Part shown: one piece after another, positions 52,620 to 64,000 of the stretch
How the letters are laid out: every line of letters starts with the position of its first letter
Numbering within the stretch: position 1 is the stretch's first letter
NCBI GenBank assembly: GCA_039545355.1
Contig: BCJJ01000015.1
Location: forward strand, 558,001 to 622,000
DNA: 64,000 bases
Origin: Trichosporon coremiiforme
Lineage: Eukaryota; Basidiomycota; Tremellomycetes; Trichosporonales; Trichosporonaceae
Reading direction: 5' to 3'
Notes under the pieces: generated by a model
Databases searched by the model: none
Told to the model about the DNA's origin: nothing
Seen by the model: the letters and a program-made list of their open reading frames with translations, nothing else
Made by a program: the position numbers and the translations under genes

Positions 52620-55600
52620 TGTTGTTGCAGTCGCGGAGAAGTGAAGATGCAGAAAGTGCAGAAGTGAGGGTGGGATGCATAGGGAGTGGAGATCAGGTGG
52701 TCTTATAAGCTAACTGCGTGTGCGCGGTGCCAAGCCTCAAGCTAATCTTGGCCACGGCCAAGGATTGATTCTCGGCGTCGCAGGTCAGGCTCGTCAGGTT
52801 GGCGGGCTCAGGTCCCAAGCCTTTTGAGTCTCTTGGGATTGCCCGGCAGGCAGGCCATTCATTTCCGGAATGCTGTTCCCTCTATAGAAGCTCCGGCAGA
52901 GTGACCGGCGCCTGGGGGCTGTGAGTTGTGGAGCTGGGACCGATGCATGCATAGCAGCCTAGAGAGGCCGCAGAACGTGAAAGACGCCAGGTGGGATATT
53001 GGTGGACACTGTGGACCGACAAAAGAATGCCAAGACTCGGCCTCGATCCCTGGCCAATCCGTCACCGGTTCCTGATTCCTGATTTGGATACGCTTGCATC
53101 TTCGCGAGCTGTGTTCTAGATTTAGCCCACACACTCACTCCTCCCCCTTACGTCCGGGACTGCGTGCGCTGCATGCTCTGCCTTGCTTGCACTTGCTGCG
53201 TGCCATGTATGTATCACCATGGCATGCCGCCTGTCAGCCCGCCTATGAGGGCAATACATAGGACATGAAGGACATGAGGTGAGGCTCACTCGCCGCACAC
53301 ACATTTGCCGAGGCTCCATGGATCTTGGTGAGATCACGCCACGCATCATGCATGAACTGAGGGATTATTCGGGCAACAAAGTGTCAATGGTCAATCATAT
53401 CGCGCAACAGTGGTGCACAGACGCAGTCCATTCACTCAGTCCCCGCTGTGCGTATCATACACTGTGCTTGGGTAGGCTTGGCTCGCAGTGCTGCAGTTCT
53501 ACCCCTGCCGCCAGTGGCCAGCCAAGGCCATCGAGTCCAGCCATGCAAGCTCCGCGGGCGAGGCTTGCCAGGCTTGCCCAGTGGCTTGATAGGCCCAGAG
53601 GGAGGCCAGAGGGAGGTAAGAGGGGCCTGGGGCATGCGGGGGCTCGATGTACCCTGACAAGGTCTTGGCAGTTGCAGAACAGATCCGGTTCATGATTATT
53701 TTTATCATGCCCCCCTGACTTGTTCGTTCTGTGGCCCGATAGCCTGCGAGGTGAGGTAAAACGCTTGCTGCGCTCTCGCGCCGCACCCGCGCACTCGCCG
53801 AGGGCTTGGCAGCATCTGTGCGGGCTTGGGCCCTTGCGTCGCCCGCTTGGCCAGCGACGCCAGCCTGGGCTGCGAGCCTGGCCAAGACCGTCCACGTTCG
53901 CGGGATTCGGCCACAATCCCGGCTCTCCCGGCTCGTGACGTACGGCCGGTGAGCTGCGGCCTTTCTCAGCTCCTCAGCCTCAGCGCGGGACCTAGGCCGG
54001 TGGCCAGGCTCCATCCACGGAGCATGATCGCTGGCACACCAGTGCGTTCTTCCTTCCTTGAGTGGCCCCCGCCACGCCCGCCAGGCGCACTATTGGCCCT
54101 CGCCGACATGTCACGCCCCGCCCCGCATGGCCCGCAACCAGCCTGCCCGCTCGCACCACTACTGCGGCCAACACACTAATCACTCGCCGCTTCTAAAACG
54201 AGCACCTCACCGGCCACCCAGAATAGCCACCTGACTGCGTCAGCGCACCTGCTCGCCCTGCATGCATACCGTGTATACCGGAGGCGGGCCGGTGCATACT
54301 ATCTCATCCTACGTCCTGCTAGCACCGCGGATGCACAGTCACGTGTAAGCATAGGCTGCGACTGAGACGCTGGTGCGCCGGTTGGCGTGTTGGCGTGTTG
54401 GCGGTGCTTGGCGGGCGTGTTTGGTGTCGCTGGGCAGCATCCAGCCTGCATGGCCAGCGGCCAGCGGGTCCGAGTCGTAACACAAACGTTGCTGAGCAGC
54501 GTAACGAGCAAGGCGCAGCGCGCGTGCATAGAGCACAATGCGGTGCCCACTTTATGCCAAGCCTGGCCAAATCGCCATCCAACGGTCCAGTGCGCTCCTT
54601 GATTGTGCCAAACCGTGCATGGGGGATCCGGGCGAGGTGCTTTCTTGGATGTCTTGGCAGGAGATCAGGAGACGTGCGTGTCGCAGTGGGCGACGTGGTG
54701 CCGCGCACGCACTGCATGCAGCATGCAGCGCACGTAGCCTGCCGCCTCCAGGCTGGCTGGGCTGTAGGATGAGCTCTGTCACAGTCAGGCTTGGCAGGGG
54801 GGCACGGTAGTATTCCAGACTTGTGCGACACGCTGACTCGCTCATGCTGACCGCAGGCAAACGCAGGTACCGGGCTCCGAGTTCCCCGTCCCAGCCTCCC
54901 TCTTTGTCCTCTATTCCCTCTTTCCGGTGGGCGAATCAACCAATCCGCACACGCCACACTCTGCGATCAGATAAGATACCGAGCGACCATGAGCAGACGC
55001 CTGCTGTCGACATGCAGACTTGGCATGCACTGACCCCCGTCTTGCAACGTGCAACTGATACGCTGGGATCTGAGGCATTTTTGGGATCTCGCCAAGCACT
55101 CTGCGTGCGCTGATCAGGCGCCGATACGAAGGTCACGATGGGATGCTGGGCCAAGCTGACAACAAGAGACCGCTTGGCCGCCTGTTCCCGCCATGCCCGC
55201 GAGCCGCCTGCGCGCTTACGCCTGCGGCCGATGGGGTGGTCAGGGGCTCTGTCGAGTGACTGACGATTGACGGCAGTAGCGGTCAGGCGCTGACCCCGGC
55301 AGACGACCAAGCCCAACGGTCCGAAGCCCGCACGAATGACGATACATTCCGGTAGAACGGCAGTCGCTCAAGCGCCAAGACGCAAGACGCAAGTCTCGGT
55401 CGAGGTTGCGGGGTAGCCTGCGGGTACTGCCATGCCTGCCAGGCTGCGGGCAGCGGAGTCAGCAGGCTAGCCAGCCGGGCGAGATTGACATGCACAAGAC
55501 CTGCGGCCGGCCACTCGTTGCCACTCCCACTCCCGCCGACATGGCTCGGTGGCGACACAGTCGGACTTGGCAGACCAGGCCAAGCCCGCCCAAGTCAGGA

Positions 55601-56685
55601 CTGGGCCGATATTCGCGTCCGTGGCTTGCGGCCCTGGCACGGGTTTGCATTGGATGGGTAGGATTGGATTGTGTCTTGGGATGGGCGCACATGACGTGGG
55701 ATCGCACGAGAGGTGCTTGGCGGCTGGCATGCCAGGCATGCCAGGCGTGAGAGTGCACACAGTATGGAGATGTAGGCGCGATGTCTCGCTTGACACCATT
55801 TGGGTGAGCAGTGGCTCATGATCAGACTATGACTGGGAGCCAGTGAGTATTCCTCGCACGCACAGTACGAGCCATCTATGAAGCGGCGGTGAGACGAAAG
55901 ACACGACGCTGACAGCTAGCACTAGGGCATTGACCGGCTCGGGGGCTGTGAAATGTGTTGCCACACTTCCAACCGAGCCAGGATCGAGCCATAGTGCAGT
56001 GCCGCTCGGAGGGACTGTGGAGCCTCGACCTGTGAGAGCAACTGCCGTCAGAGACTTACACCAGTGTCAGCTACCACGCGGAGAGGCGAAGAGTTTCTGG
56101 CTGGGTCATTGTGAGCCAGAAAAGCAATCCCCTCCCCCCCCCTTTCTCTTCTGCACCGTTGGCAGACGCGGGTGTGATGGTTATCAACACACTCTGCCTT
56201 CACAACATCCGGCCAGTGAACTTGAACTTGTACCCAGCTTGGCTCGTTTGCAAGTTGCAGACGGTACCATGGCTCAGCATCAGAAGCCGACCATGTTCTA
56301 GGCTGGTTTCCCATGTAAGTCGCTCTCCGTCGTCTCCCGACCATACAGGCTGCTGATGCAGAAGCAAGCGAGTTGCGGGTCATGCAGGGGGGGAGGCGAG
56401 GTGTGATGCGGAATCGCCGCCGTCTGCGGGACGACTTGCAAGCAGACCGCACACCGCACTTGCGGAGATGTCAAGCTCTGCATGCTGATCGTCGTGCAGC
56501 CGTCCAGGTCTTCATCAGATTGCCGAGTCCCAGCGGACAAAGTTGGACCGCTGAGGTATGCAGTTGTCTTGCCTGATGGCGTCGACCCGTGAACCCTGCG
56601 GAAGCGATCGTGACATGTGATCACTCAGTAGCGCCTTCAGTCATCACCATCACACGAGCCTCACAACAAAAACACAACAACTACC
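52620..56685. other. 4-kb gene-poor region
   Basis: The longest stretch of the window without a supported gene. It is rich in short palindromic and Cys/Gly-type words (GCATGC, CTTGGC/GCCAAG, CCAGGC) and holds several minus- and plus-strand frames of 80-210 codons that are Arg/Pro/Ala-rich, without splice-consistent structure or recognisable domains. GTGTTGGC-type direct repeats occur near 54375-54425. It may carry non-coding RNA or long regulatory sequence. Confidence 0.5.
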
Positions 56686-57078
56686 ATGTCGGCCGTGACA
56701 TCAGCACCGAAGCTCCGCGTCGCCCGTCCTGTGACCGACATTTCCCGTGCTGAGGCGCAATACTCAGCCCTCGGCCTGTCCACGCTGTACAAGTTCGAGG
56801 ACCACTCGGGCTTCGACGGTGTCATGCTAGGAGTGCCCAAAGCCGCTTGGCACCTGGAACTCGTCATGTGCGAAGTGAAGCCGACACCGACAGAAGAGGA
56901 CCTGCTCGTGTTCTACTTCCCGGACGCAACCGAGTGGAAGGAGCGCTGTGAGGCGCTGGAGAAGAGCGGATGGAACAGAGTCAAGAGCGCCAACCCGTAC
57001 TGGGAGGACAAGGGAAAGACGTACGCTGATGCGGACGGGTATCGTGTCGTCATTCAGCAGTACGACTGGACTCTTTGA
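56686..57078 (+). CDS. VOC-superfamily (glyoxalase/dioxygenase-like) protein
   Basis: A single exon of 130 residues starts at the ATG at 56686. It has the paired beta-alpha-beta-beta-beta pattern of glyoxalase/bleomycin-resistance-like proteins: an N-terminal RVARPVTDISRAEAQY segment, a YKFEDHSGFDGVMLGVP strand-loop, WHLELVM (His, a likely metal ligand), and a second half with LLVFYFPD, WKERCEALEKSGW and GYRVVIQQYDW. The length is typical of a single-chain two-module VOC protein. Ligand and reaction cannot be deduced. It stands alone between long non-coding stretches, with no partner gene nearby. Confidence 0.85.
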   Translation: MSAVTSAPKLRVARPVTDISRAEAQYSALGLSTLYKFEDHSGFDGVMLGVPKAAWHLELVMCEVKPTPTEEDLLVFYFPDATEWKERCEALEKSGWNRVKSANPYWEDKGKTYADADGYRVVIQQYDWTL

Positions 57079-58254
57079 GTGGAAGGGGAGGGGTGAAGGA
57101 GCTCGACGTCGGATGGCTCGGCGACTATGCTCGTGTTTACGGCAAGCATGCAGCTTGAGGATGGTCGGCACGCCCGGATGACTGGCGGTCATGACCGCCC
57201 ATCTGGCGGCGGCAGATCCCGAAGCCCACGGCGGGGCAACGGCTTCCAACGGTCCGTGCCTTGTCGTATAGCGGCTGCGTCCGCTGCTTTATCTGATATC
57301 GGTACTCGCAAGCTCGGTGCAGACGGCCGTACGAGCCAATCCCTCATCACATATACATCAGCAAGCAGATGCAGATCACTCTACAGGAGTAATGGAGGCG
57401 CGCTGCTCAGACAAACAGAACGTGATCACATGAATCCTGTGCAGGCACAGGAAAATGTGGGGGAACGTTGGGGTATGGCCAGACTTTCTTCTGGGCTTCT
57501 TCTATCCCGGCTGCTGACGGCTTAGTGCGCTGTCTGGAGCTGCTCCTCTCGGCCGGCATTAGTTCCAGCAGTAGTGCAAGCGATTCGGCAATTGCTCGCT
57601 AAGATCAGCCAGCATTGGTGCGTTGAGGGGACGGGGACCTCCACTCTGCTTGCCCACTTATCGACCCGTCCCCGCACACATGTCTCTCCAAGCTGGCGGC
57701 AGACTCTCCATACTGGGAGATCAGCGCCTCCACTTTGCGTATAGCGGCATGTCCCGGCGCGACAGTGGGGGATGGCTAGGGGGCCGAGGGGTTCGGCGTC
57801 CACAGGAAGGCATTTGCGTCGCTGGAATAACTGTTTCCCTCTGGGGCACCGACTCAGCAGCCAATCGAGACGAAAGGAACGGCGCCCAGACGGGGCCGCC
57901 GACGATGCATGCCTGACGAGGCGTTCTCCGCGCTTGCGGCCGAGAGTGTGCGAGCGCACTCGCACCTGAGCACGCGAACGCATGCGCAGGAGCGGACTGA
58001 AGGGCCATCACAACTGGCTGGGGTGGAAAAAAGGCCGGCTAAGCGCATCCCCGGACTCCGGCCGGGAGAGGTGTGCGGCCTTCGCCGACTGGGCACTCGT
58101 GACATAGCCGGGATGCCGCAACATTTCCTTGGGACTCGGTGATCCTGCGACTTTCGACGGTGGTGGTGCTGCAGCGGTGCCTATTTGCCCCAACTATATA
58201 TGCCTGCGGAGATCTGTCTTCTCCACCCCGTACATCTTCCTCGCTTACACCACC
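57079..58254. other. Intergenic / promoter region
   Basis: 1.18 kb upstream of the acyl-CoA oxidase. A TATA element is annotated separately at 58195-58201. No gene is seen; CCGGCCGGGAG-like GC-rich words lie near 58060. Confidence 0.5.
58195..58201 (+). promoter_or_regulatory. TATA box of the acyl-CoA oxidase gene
   Basis: TATATAT lies 54 bp before the start codon at 58255 and is followed by a short CT-rich leader. Transcription would have to start very near the ATG, so the leader is short. Confidence 0.6.
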
Positions 58255-60485
58255 ATGCCCCGCCAGCCGCCTCCCCCCGAGTGGGTCCAGAAGCTCCAGC
58301 CCTCGTCGCCGCAGGGCGCCGACCTGCTCGCTGCCGAGCGCGCGGGCTCGGGTGTCAACGTCGACCGCCTCGCTGAGCTCCTCCACACGCGCGAGGTGCT
58401 CGACAAGCGCGCCGCGATCGAGAAGATTGTCGCCGCCGAGCCCGTCTTCGACAAGACCGAGCTGCTCTCCATGGGCCGTGTCGAGCGCATGCAGCGCTCG
58501 CTCGCCCGCGGCAAGAAGCTCAAGCAGCTCCAGAAGCAGCACAACTGGTCCCAGGAGGACTACAAGGTTGCGAACACCATTGCCGGCGAGCCGACGACGT
58601 ACGGCCTGCACGACTCGATGTGGCTCGTCACCCTCCGCGAGCAGGGCACGCCCGAGCAGCACAAGCTCTTCCTCGAGCCCGCCCTCGCCAACAAGTACAT
58701 CGGCTGTTACGCGCAGACCGAGCTCGGCCACGGCTCCAACGTCCGCGGCCTCGAGACCACGGCAACCTGGGACCCCACTGACAAGACCTTCGTCCTCAAC
58801 TCGCCCTACCTGACCGCGTCCAAATGGTGGATCGGATCCCTCGGCAAGGTCGCGAACCACGCCGTCGTCATGGCCCAGCTCTTCGTCAACGGCAAGAACC
58901 ACGGCCCCCACCCCTTCGTCCTCCAGATCCGCGACCTCAAGACCCACGAGCCGCTGCCCAACATCTACGTCGGCGACCAGGGACCCAAGTTTGGTTACAA
59001 GTGAGTGTCCGAGCGCTCGCTTGCAGTGTCGGCGAGGCGGAGCCAGCGACTAGGGTTGTCACTGGTGACTCCAAGGCACCGGTCGTCGCCGAAACAATCG
59101 TTATCAGTGGAACAGCGCTAACGACCAGCTCGATGGACAACGGTTTCATGCTCCTGAACAAGGTCAAGATCCCGCACGTCAACATGCTGGCGCGCTTCAA
59201 CGTCGTCGACCCCGAGACGTCCGAGTACCGCCGAGTCGGCTCCCCCTCCCTCATCTACGGTACTCTTACGTGGGTCCGTTCCACCATCGTTCTCGAGGCT
59301 GGTGCCGCGCTCGCTCGCGGTGTCACCGTCGCGACGCGCTACTGCGCCGTCCGTCGCCAGTTCCAGGACCGCGACGCCGAGGAGGCCGGTCTCAAGACTG
59401 GCGAGACCGCCGTGCTCAACTACAAGATGGTGCAGCAGCGTCTCCTCCCCCTCCTCGCCGCCACCTATGCTCTCCACTTCACCGGCCGCGGCATGATGGC
59501 CATGTACAACGCGAACCAGGAGGCGATGAACAAGAACCTCGCCGGAGGCGCTAAGGACGCCCGCGGCGCTGGGCCCGAGGAGCTGAACCCGGGTGCCGAG
59601 CTTCTCGCCGATCTGCACGCGACCTCGTGTGGCCTGAAGGCGCTCGGCTCCACGATCGCCGTCGAGGGTCTCGAAGCCACGCGCCGTGCTTGCGGTGGCC
59701 ACGGCTTCTCGTCCTACTCCGGCATCGGCCCGTGGTACGCGGACTATCTCCCCACGGCTACCTGGGAGGGCGACAACTACATGCTCACGCAGCAGGTCGC
59801 GCGGTACCTGCTCAAGACCGCGCGCCAGGTCATTGACGGCGTCGCGCCTAAGAACGAGACCGCCGAGATCCTCCAGTTCTACATCTCGCGCAAGGACACG
59901 GGTGTCGCGAACGACGTGCTCAACAACGACGCCGACATTGTCCGCGCGTTCGCGTGGCGCACCGCCTTCCTCACCCTCGAGGCGCTCAAGCTCCGCGACA
60001 AGGAGAAGAAGTCGTGGAACTCGCTCCTCGTCGCCTTCTGGCGCCTCTCGACCGCGCACTCGCAGTACCTCGTCGTGCGCAACTTCTACGACGCCGTGTT
60101 CAAGGACCCCGCCCGCCTCGCCGGCAACGTCGGCGACGTGACCGCCGACGTCCTCAAGGACTTGTTCCGCCTGTTCGCGCTGAACACGATCGAGAACCAC
60201 GCCGCCGAGTTCGTCACTTCGGGCGCGATCACGAACAACCAGCTCACCCTCGCGCGCGTCAAGGGCGTTAGCAACCTCCTCGACCGCATCCGCCCCCACG
60301 CCGTCAAGCTCGTCGACGCCTGGAGCTTCTCCGACTTCCTCCTCGCCTCGTCCCTCGGACGGTACGACGGCAAGGTCTACCAGGACCTCTTCGAGCGCGC
60401 CCGCAACAACCCCGTCAACGATCTCATCTTCGACCCCTACCCCGACTCGGACGTCCTCATCAAGCGCACCGGAGCCAAGCTCTAG
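58255..60485 (+). CDS. POX1: Acyl-CoA oxidase (peroxisomal)
   Basis: Two exons, 58255-59000 and 59129-60485, give 700 residues. The 128-nt intron lies at GYN-SMDNGF. The enzyme is the FAD-dependent first step of peroxisomal beta-oxidation, oxidising acyl-CoA to trans-2-enoyl-CoA with hydrogen peroxide formed. Family motifs are YAQTELGHGSNVRGLETTA (FAD/substrate region), SKWWIGSLGKVANHAVVMAQL, GYNSMDNGF and ACGGHGFSSYSG with TWEGDNYMLTQQVARYLLK. The C-terminus Ala-Lys-Leu is a PTS1 peroxisomal targeting signal. The N-terminus is Pro-rich and has no presequence. Start choice: this ATG is preceded by a TATA box 54 bp upstream. Length fits fungal Pox1 enzymes (about 690-750). Confidence 0.95.
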
Positions 60486-62033
60486 GCGTATGGAAAGTAG
60501 CAGTGTAACAGTTAAACCACCCAACAGTAGAAAATCGGCATGTTTTGGTCGTTGTAGAACAAACCCATGGATAGATTTGGTCTCTCAGAGGAGTGTGCAT
60601 TGGTTACTGACGGCTTCCGGCTGAGGTCACACGAGCAGTGTGCCATCGGCGGATCGGTGTGATCGGCGCGACCCTCACGAAAGATCGGAGGATCGTCGCT
60701 GCGTGTATCTCGCGGCACGCCACAGTCGTGCATGCGAGGTGAGAGCTAGTTCTAGACGCGTTCCACAAGCACCAGCCTTGGCTCTCCATCAGCCAGGAAG
60801 CGTGGCGGCGTGAAGCTCTGTGTCACCACCGTAGCCGCCGTCTGTGCGCTGTCTCGGATCAACTGACCAGGGCCACGGCTTTCAAGCTCAGGCAGCGGAG
60901 CACCCGGAGCGGATCAAGCAGATCATGAAGTGGCAACTCCTGTATCCAGATAGCAACGATTTCTTCTGGAGACCCTCGCTGCTCTTCGGCTTTGTGCTGC
61001 CGGTGGCTACGCAGCGCCGGCCATGGAGCGGCGTTCTGGCTGCGGCTAAAGCCATTATGCAATGCAGCGTTGGCCGCTCCGCTCAACGCTTGGTATGCCA
61101 TGGTCACCTACATGTTGCAATCCCACATCCCCACCCCACCTCACCCCATTCGGAGTGGCAGGTAATAAATACCACTCCAGCAGCGATAGAGGGGTCCGTG
61201 TCCATGTCGTGCCACCCTGCGACCCCGCAACGTTGCTTGCCTTTTGCCGCGTCCCCAGACCCGCCACAGCGCAGCGCAATCGAAAGGACCCCCTGGAACG
61301 TCTTGCATTCCGTCGGCCAGCGGCCATGCCTTGCGGCACAGAGTTGCGGCTCTGGGCAGCCGAGTGGGCAAGTGGTGGGCGCTTTGCCACCCGAAACGTG
61401 CAGGAGCAGATACTAGCAGGCAGCCCTTGCGGCCCCGAGAATTCCGGAATCCCGAGCTAAATTACCTGCCCTGGCCTCATATTTGGAATTGCCGAGCGAC
61501 TCACCACATGCACTGATATGAGCGGCCACGATGATCCGCTTGTGCATGGGGCGTCTGGGTGAGTCACGGACGAATACGTGCATGTGGTCGTTTGCATCTG
61601 CATATCGTGCCAGAGTGTGATGAACTGGATGAGAACACGATAGGAGTCAGCGAGGAGGATGGTCAGGAGACCTCGGTCAGCAGAGGTGGACGAATGAAGC
61701 AAAGGCAGACGCAGGCTTGCCACTGGCAAGGCACACGAGAAGCATCCCGCGAGCCAACAACGTCTCGTCAGAGAGGTCGGGCTCCACCAGAGTCTGAAGT
61801 GAATGCAGGCAGCAGCGGCAGCGAGGCGATCGAATCGTGAACCTTTAATACTCTGCATAATACAACCGGAGGCGGAAAGGGGCGTCATTAACGTGCGTAT
61901 GGATACGGATGGGAGATCGGGACGGAGGGTCGAACTTGGTCGGCGACATTTGTCGACAGTCGTCGAGGTCGCTGAGTCGCGATGCAGACGGGTGCTCTGC
62001 GCCGTCTGCCAGTTGCGCTCGCTACGCTCGCGC
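60486..62033. other. Intergenic region
   Basis: 1.55 kb between the acyl-CoA oxidase stop and the stop of the small minus-strand gene. No domain-like frame; the longest ones are Arg/Ser-rich. Nothing else is recognised. Confidence 0.5.
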
Positions 62034-62400
62034 TTAGGTCCTCCGGGACTGGATGTTCTTGAGCTTTCCAGAGTCCTCGCACGGGACGGCGTCGACGAGG
62101 ATGCTCTCGCCCATGCCGCCGGCGACGACGGTGGACATGGTGCGCGTCGGCTCGTATCCGACAACGCTGCTTTCGGTGGAGCGGATACGCGTGGGGGGCT
62201 TGCCGCCGACGAAGCCCGACTCGGGGACCTTGTTGGTCGCCTGCTTCTTGCTCTTGCGGCTGAACAGCTTGCGCCACCAGGGCTCGTGCTCGGAGGCGAC
62301 AGGGGTCGTGGTCGTGGCGGCGGTGGAGGCTGCTGTCAGCTGGCTGCGGTTGTGGATGTGGTGCTCCACGGCTACTGGTGGCAAAGAGAAACGTACCCAT
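62034..62400 (-). CDS. Small (about 100-residue) basic protein, unassigned
   Basis: Two exons on the minus strand: 62400-62397 (ATG plus one base) and 62332-62034. The 64-nt intron has GTACGT and a CTGACAG end; a NAGNAG acceptor allows start of exon 2 at 62332 or 62329 (100 or 99 residues). The product begins with Ala/Ser/Thr residues, followed by EHEPWWRKLFSRKSKKQ, a basic amphipathic segment that could bind membrane or nucleic acid. Then come GGKPPTRIRSTES, VGYEPTRT and a C-terminal KLKNIQSRRT. There is no signal peptide or transmembrane helix. A TATA box 86 bp upstream suggests a regulated, possibly stress-type gene. I do not recognise the family. Confidence 0.7.
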
Positions 62401-64000
62401 GATGATTGGTTCGGTAGTTGTGTGCGGTGCGGGGTAGACAAGTGTCGGACTGGTGAAGCGTACCGGGACGCGGGCGACTGGGGCCTTTATACTTTTTCAG
62501 AGATCACATGCACGTCAACGTTGATCCGCCAAAGGCAGAGCCTGGCCGCGACTCAGCGACTCAGCCGACTCAGCTCGGAGCTGAGTACAGCAACTTGGGG
62601 CTTGGGCATCAGGCCCGGACCACTCGGCTACGGACGGCTTCGCTTGAACTATGCGTGATAGAGTTGCACCTGCTTGCAGGCTGCATGCAGGCGCTCCGCC
62701 GATATGGACCACCAACCAGGCCGCGGGGTTGACGTCACCCCCGCGTGCTACCCTCCTGTAGCCCCTGCTGCCCTCGCCGCCTTCTTGTCTCACTGGCCGA
62801 GTCCCCCCGCTCTGTCTTCGATACCCCGCCCCTCTCTGGCCCCTCTGCCTTTGTTGCCGTTACAACGCGAATGTGGTCGCTTGGGCGATATTGCTATTTT
62901 CGCCGGTTCTGCGAATGGGAGGCGCCGTGATCGACCTCCATCCTTTCCAAACCAGGGGTCGGACGGCACGGCGCCGTCCCGTAGCCAACCACACTGCAAC
63001 AACACGTGGGGCCCAGCTCAGCGCGCTCAGTCGCGCAGCATGCCGGACAGCGAAACGCGCCATGGACGCTGTTTGGACATGTGAGGGGGTGGGAAACCAC
63101 AGGGTTCGAGTGGGGGCAACCCCCCGTGTCCAGACGATTGTCAGTGGCGTCGCGAATCAGCTCAGCCGGCTCAGCCTCGCTCGACCCAAGTGCTCACGAG
63201 CGACAGGTTGCCCCGCCTCCACGCCGGGATCGTCGGGACCGTCGGACCCCGAGCTCCGACACGGTGGGGGCTGGCTGCTGGCTCCGTGCAGTCTGATCTG
63301 ACTGGCAGGACCGCAAGGATGTGTCCCACTCGACTTCTCTGACGATGGCTTACGCTGTGACCGCCACTCGAAGGGAAACGGCGCCATGGCTGCCTGACAT
63401 CGACATGGGGAGCGCAGAGGAGGCGCAGAACACGCGGCTTATCGAGATCGTCGAGGACGTCCGACCTAATCATTGGTGCAGCGACGGCGCGAACATCCAA
63501 CATCGTCGGTGTCTCCCTGCCTGCTTGCCGTCACGCAGCTCTGACCTCCTCTGACATCACGCACGCGTGCAGCTAATACGACCGCACACGAGTTGCAGGC
63601 ATCCAATTAAAAAGAGATAGCATTACAACAGTTCACGGTCGTTGGATTAGATTGACTGTCACGTGATCTCATCGTACCTCGCGCTGCCCTACTCCTCCCG
63701 ACTCCCCGTTCTTCGACTATCGACAGCGACGCAGACCGCGGAGGTCGGAGGTCGTTGACGCCAAGGGAACGAGCTCGGCGAGGCGCGGAGATTCCAGTGT
63801 AATGTATCGGGGCGAGAGGGCGAGTGGGTAACGCTGGGCGAGCGGACGATGAGGCGATCGAGAGACTAGGCGACAAGGCAACGGGCTGACGAGGTCACTC
63901 AAAAGCGAAGCAGCTCAGATAGCCCCATGATACCGCCTCGTATGGTCGATAGTGACAGGCGGGCTCGTCGCGCTAGGAGCGCTCAGAACGCCAACAGACC
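62401..64000. other. Gene-poor right end
   Basis: 1.6 kb. A plus-strand frame from the ATG at 63345 (about 70 codons, containing GSAEEAQNTRLIEIVEDVRP) is the only protein-like patch and is not called as a gene. The rest holds short Arg/Ser-rich frames only. Confidence 0.45.
62486..62491 (-). promoter_or_regulatory. TATA box of the small gene
   Basis: TATAAA on the minus strand (AAAGTATAAAGGCC context), 86 bp before the start codon at 62400. Confidence 0.65.

Noticed and set aside
59118..60524. 468-codon minus-strand frame opposite acyl-CoA oxidase
   Set aside because: Val/Glu/Leu-rich shadow of a strongly conserved enzyme; no start or splice support.
63095..63130. GGTTCGAGT sequence resembling a tRNA T loop
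   Set aside because: Flanking bases do not form a T stem and no acceptor, D or anticodon stem could be found.

Overview
The window looks like one nuclear contig of a GC-rich basidiomycete yeast, most likely a tremellomycete of the Trichosporonales/Cryptococcus relatives. This rests on the protein families present, the many spliceosomal introns (commonly 35-46 nt, with a CTRAC-type branch site only a few bases before the AG), and a tRNA gene with a eukaryotic intron. The order-level placement is inference. All exon coordinates were worked out by hand from reading frames and GT-AG junctions that keep frame.

Left third (1-26 kb), gene dense. It holds the 3' part of a Lys/Pro/Ala-rich repeat protein; an intron-containing tRNA-Thr; an unassigned coiled-coil protein of about 1,121 aa; a basic KHPAL-repeat protein divergent from TOM40; a secreted guanyl-specific ribonuclease of the T1 family with a damaged first intron; bleomycin hydrolase; a bZIP factor with AT-hook-like motifs; a C2H2 zinc-finger protein; a TFIIIC subunit (Tfc1/Sfc1 type); the SAGA subunit SPT7 (9 exons); and the sphingoid-base C4-hydroxylase SUR2.

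Middle (27-50 kb). It holds the pre-60S export factor BUD20; a 7-exon STK16/Env7-type kinase with a 14-nt microexon; the CCA-adding enzyme; an unassigned fungal protein; a complete Tc1/mariner DD34E transposon with perfect 27-bp inverted repeats and a TA target duplication; an acidic Ser/Pro-rich protein; a large J-like protein that lacks HPD and carries a frame break; the ribosome-biogenesis AAA ATPase RIX7; a multi-pass DUF2456-type membrane protein built from tiny exons; and a cytosolic GH5 glucosidase.

Right end (50-64 kb), gene poor. Only a short coiled-coil protein, a VOC-fold protein, a peroxisomal acyl-CoA oxidase with a C-terminal AKL signal, and a TATA-driven 100-residue protein are supported, separated by 1-4 kb stretches with no recognisable gene.

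There is no operon or gene cluster. Most genes are housekeeping: transcription (TFIIIC, SAGA), ribosome biogenesis (BUD20, RIX7), tRNA maturation, mitochondrial import, and lipid metabolism. The features that most repay follow-up are the transposon, the microexon, the HPD-less J-like protein, and three short frame breaks that do not fit the intron size rule seen elsewhere in the window.
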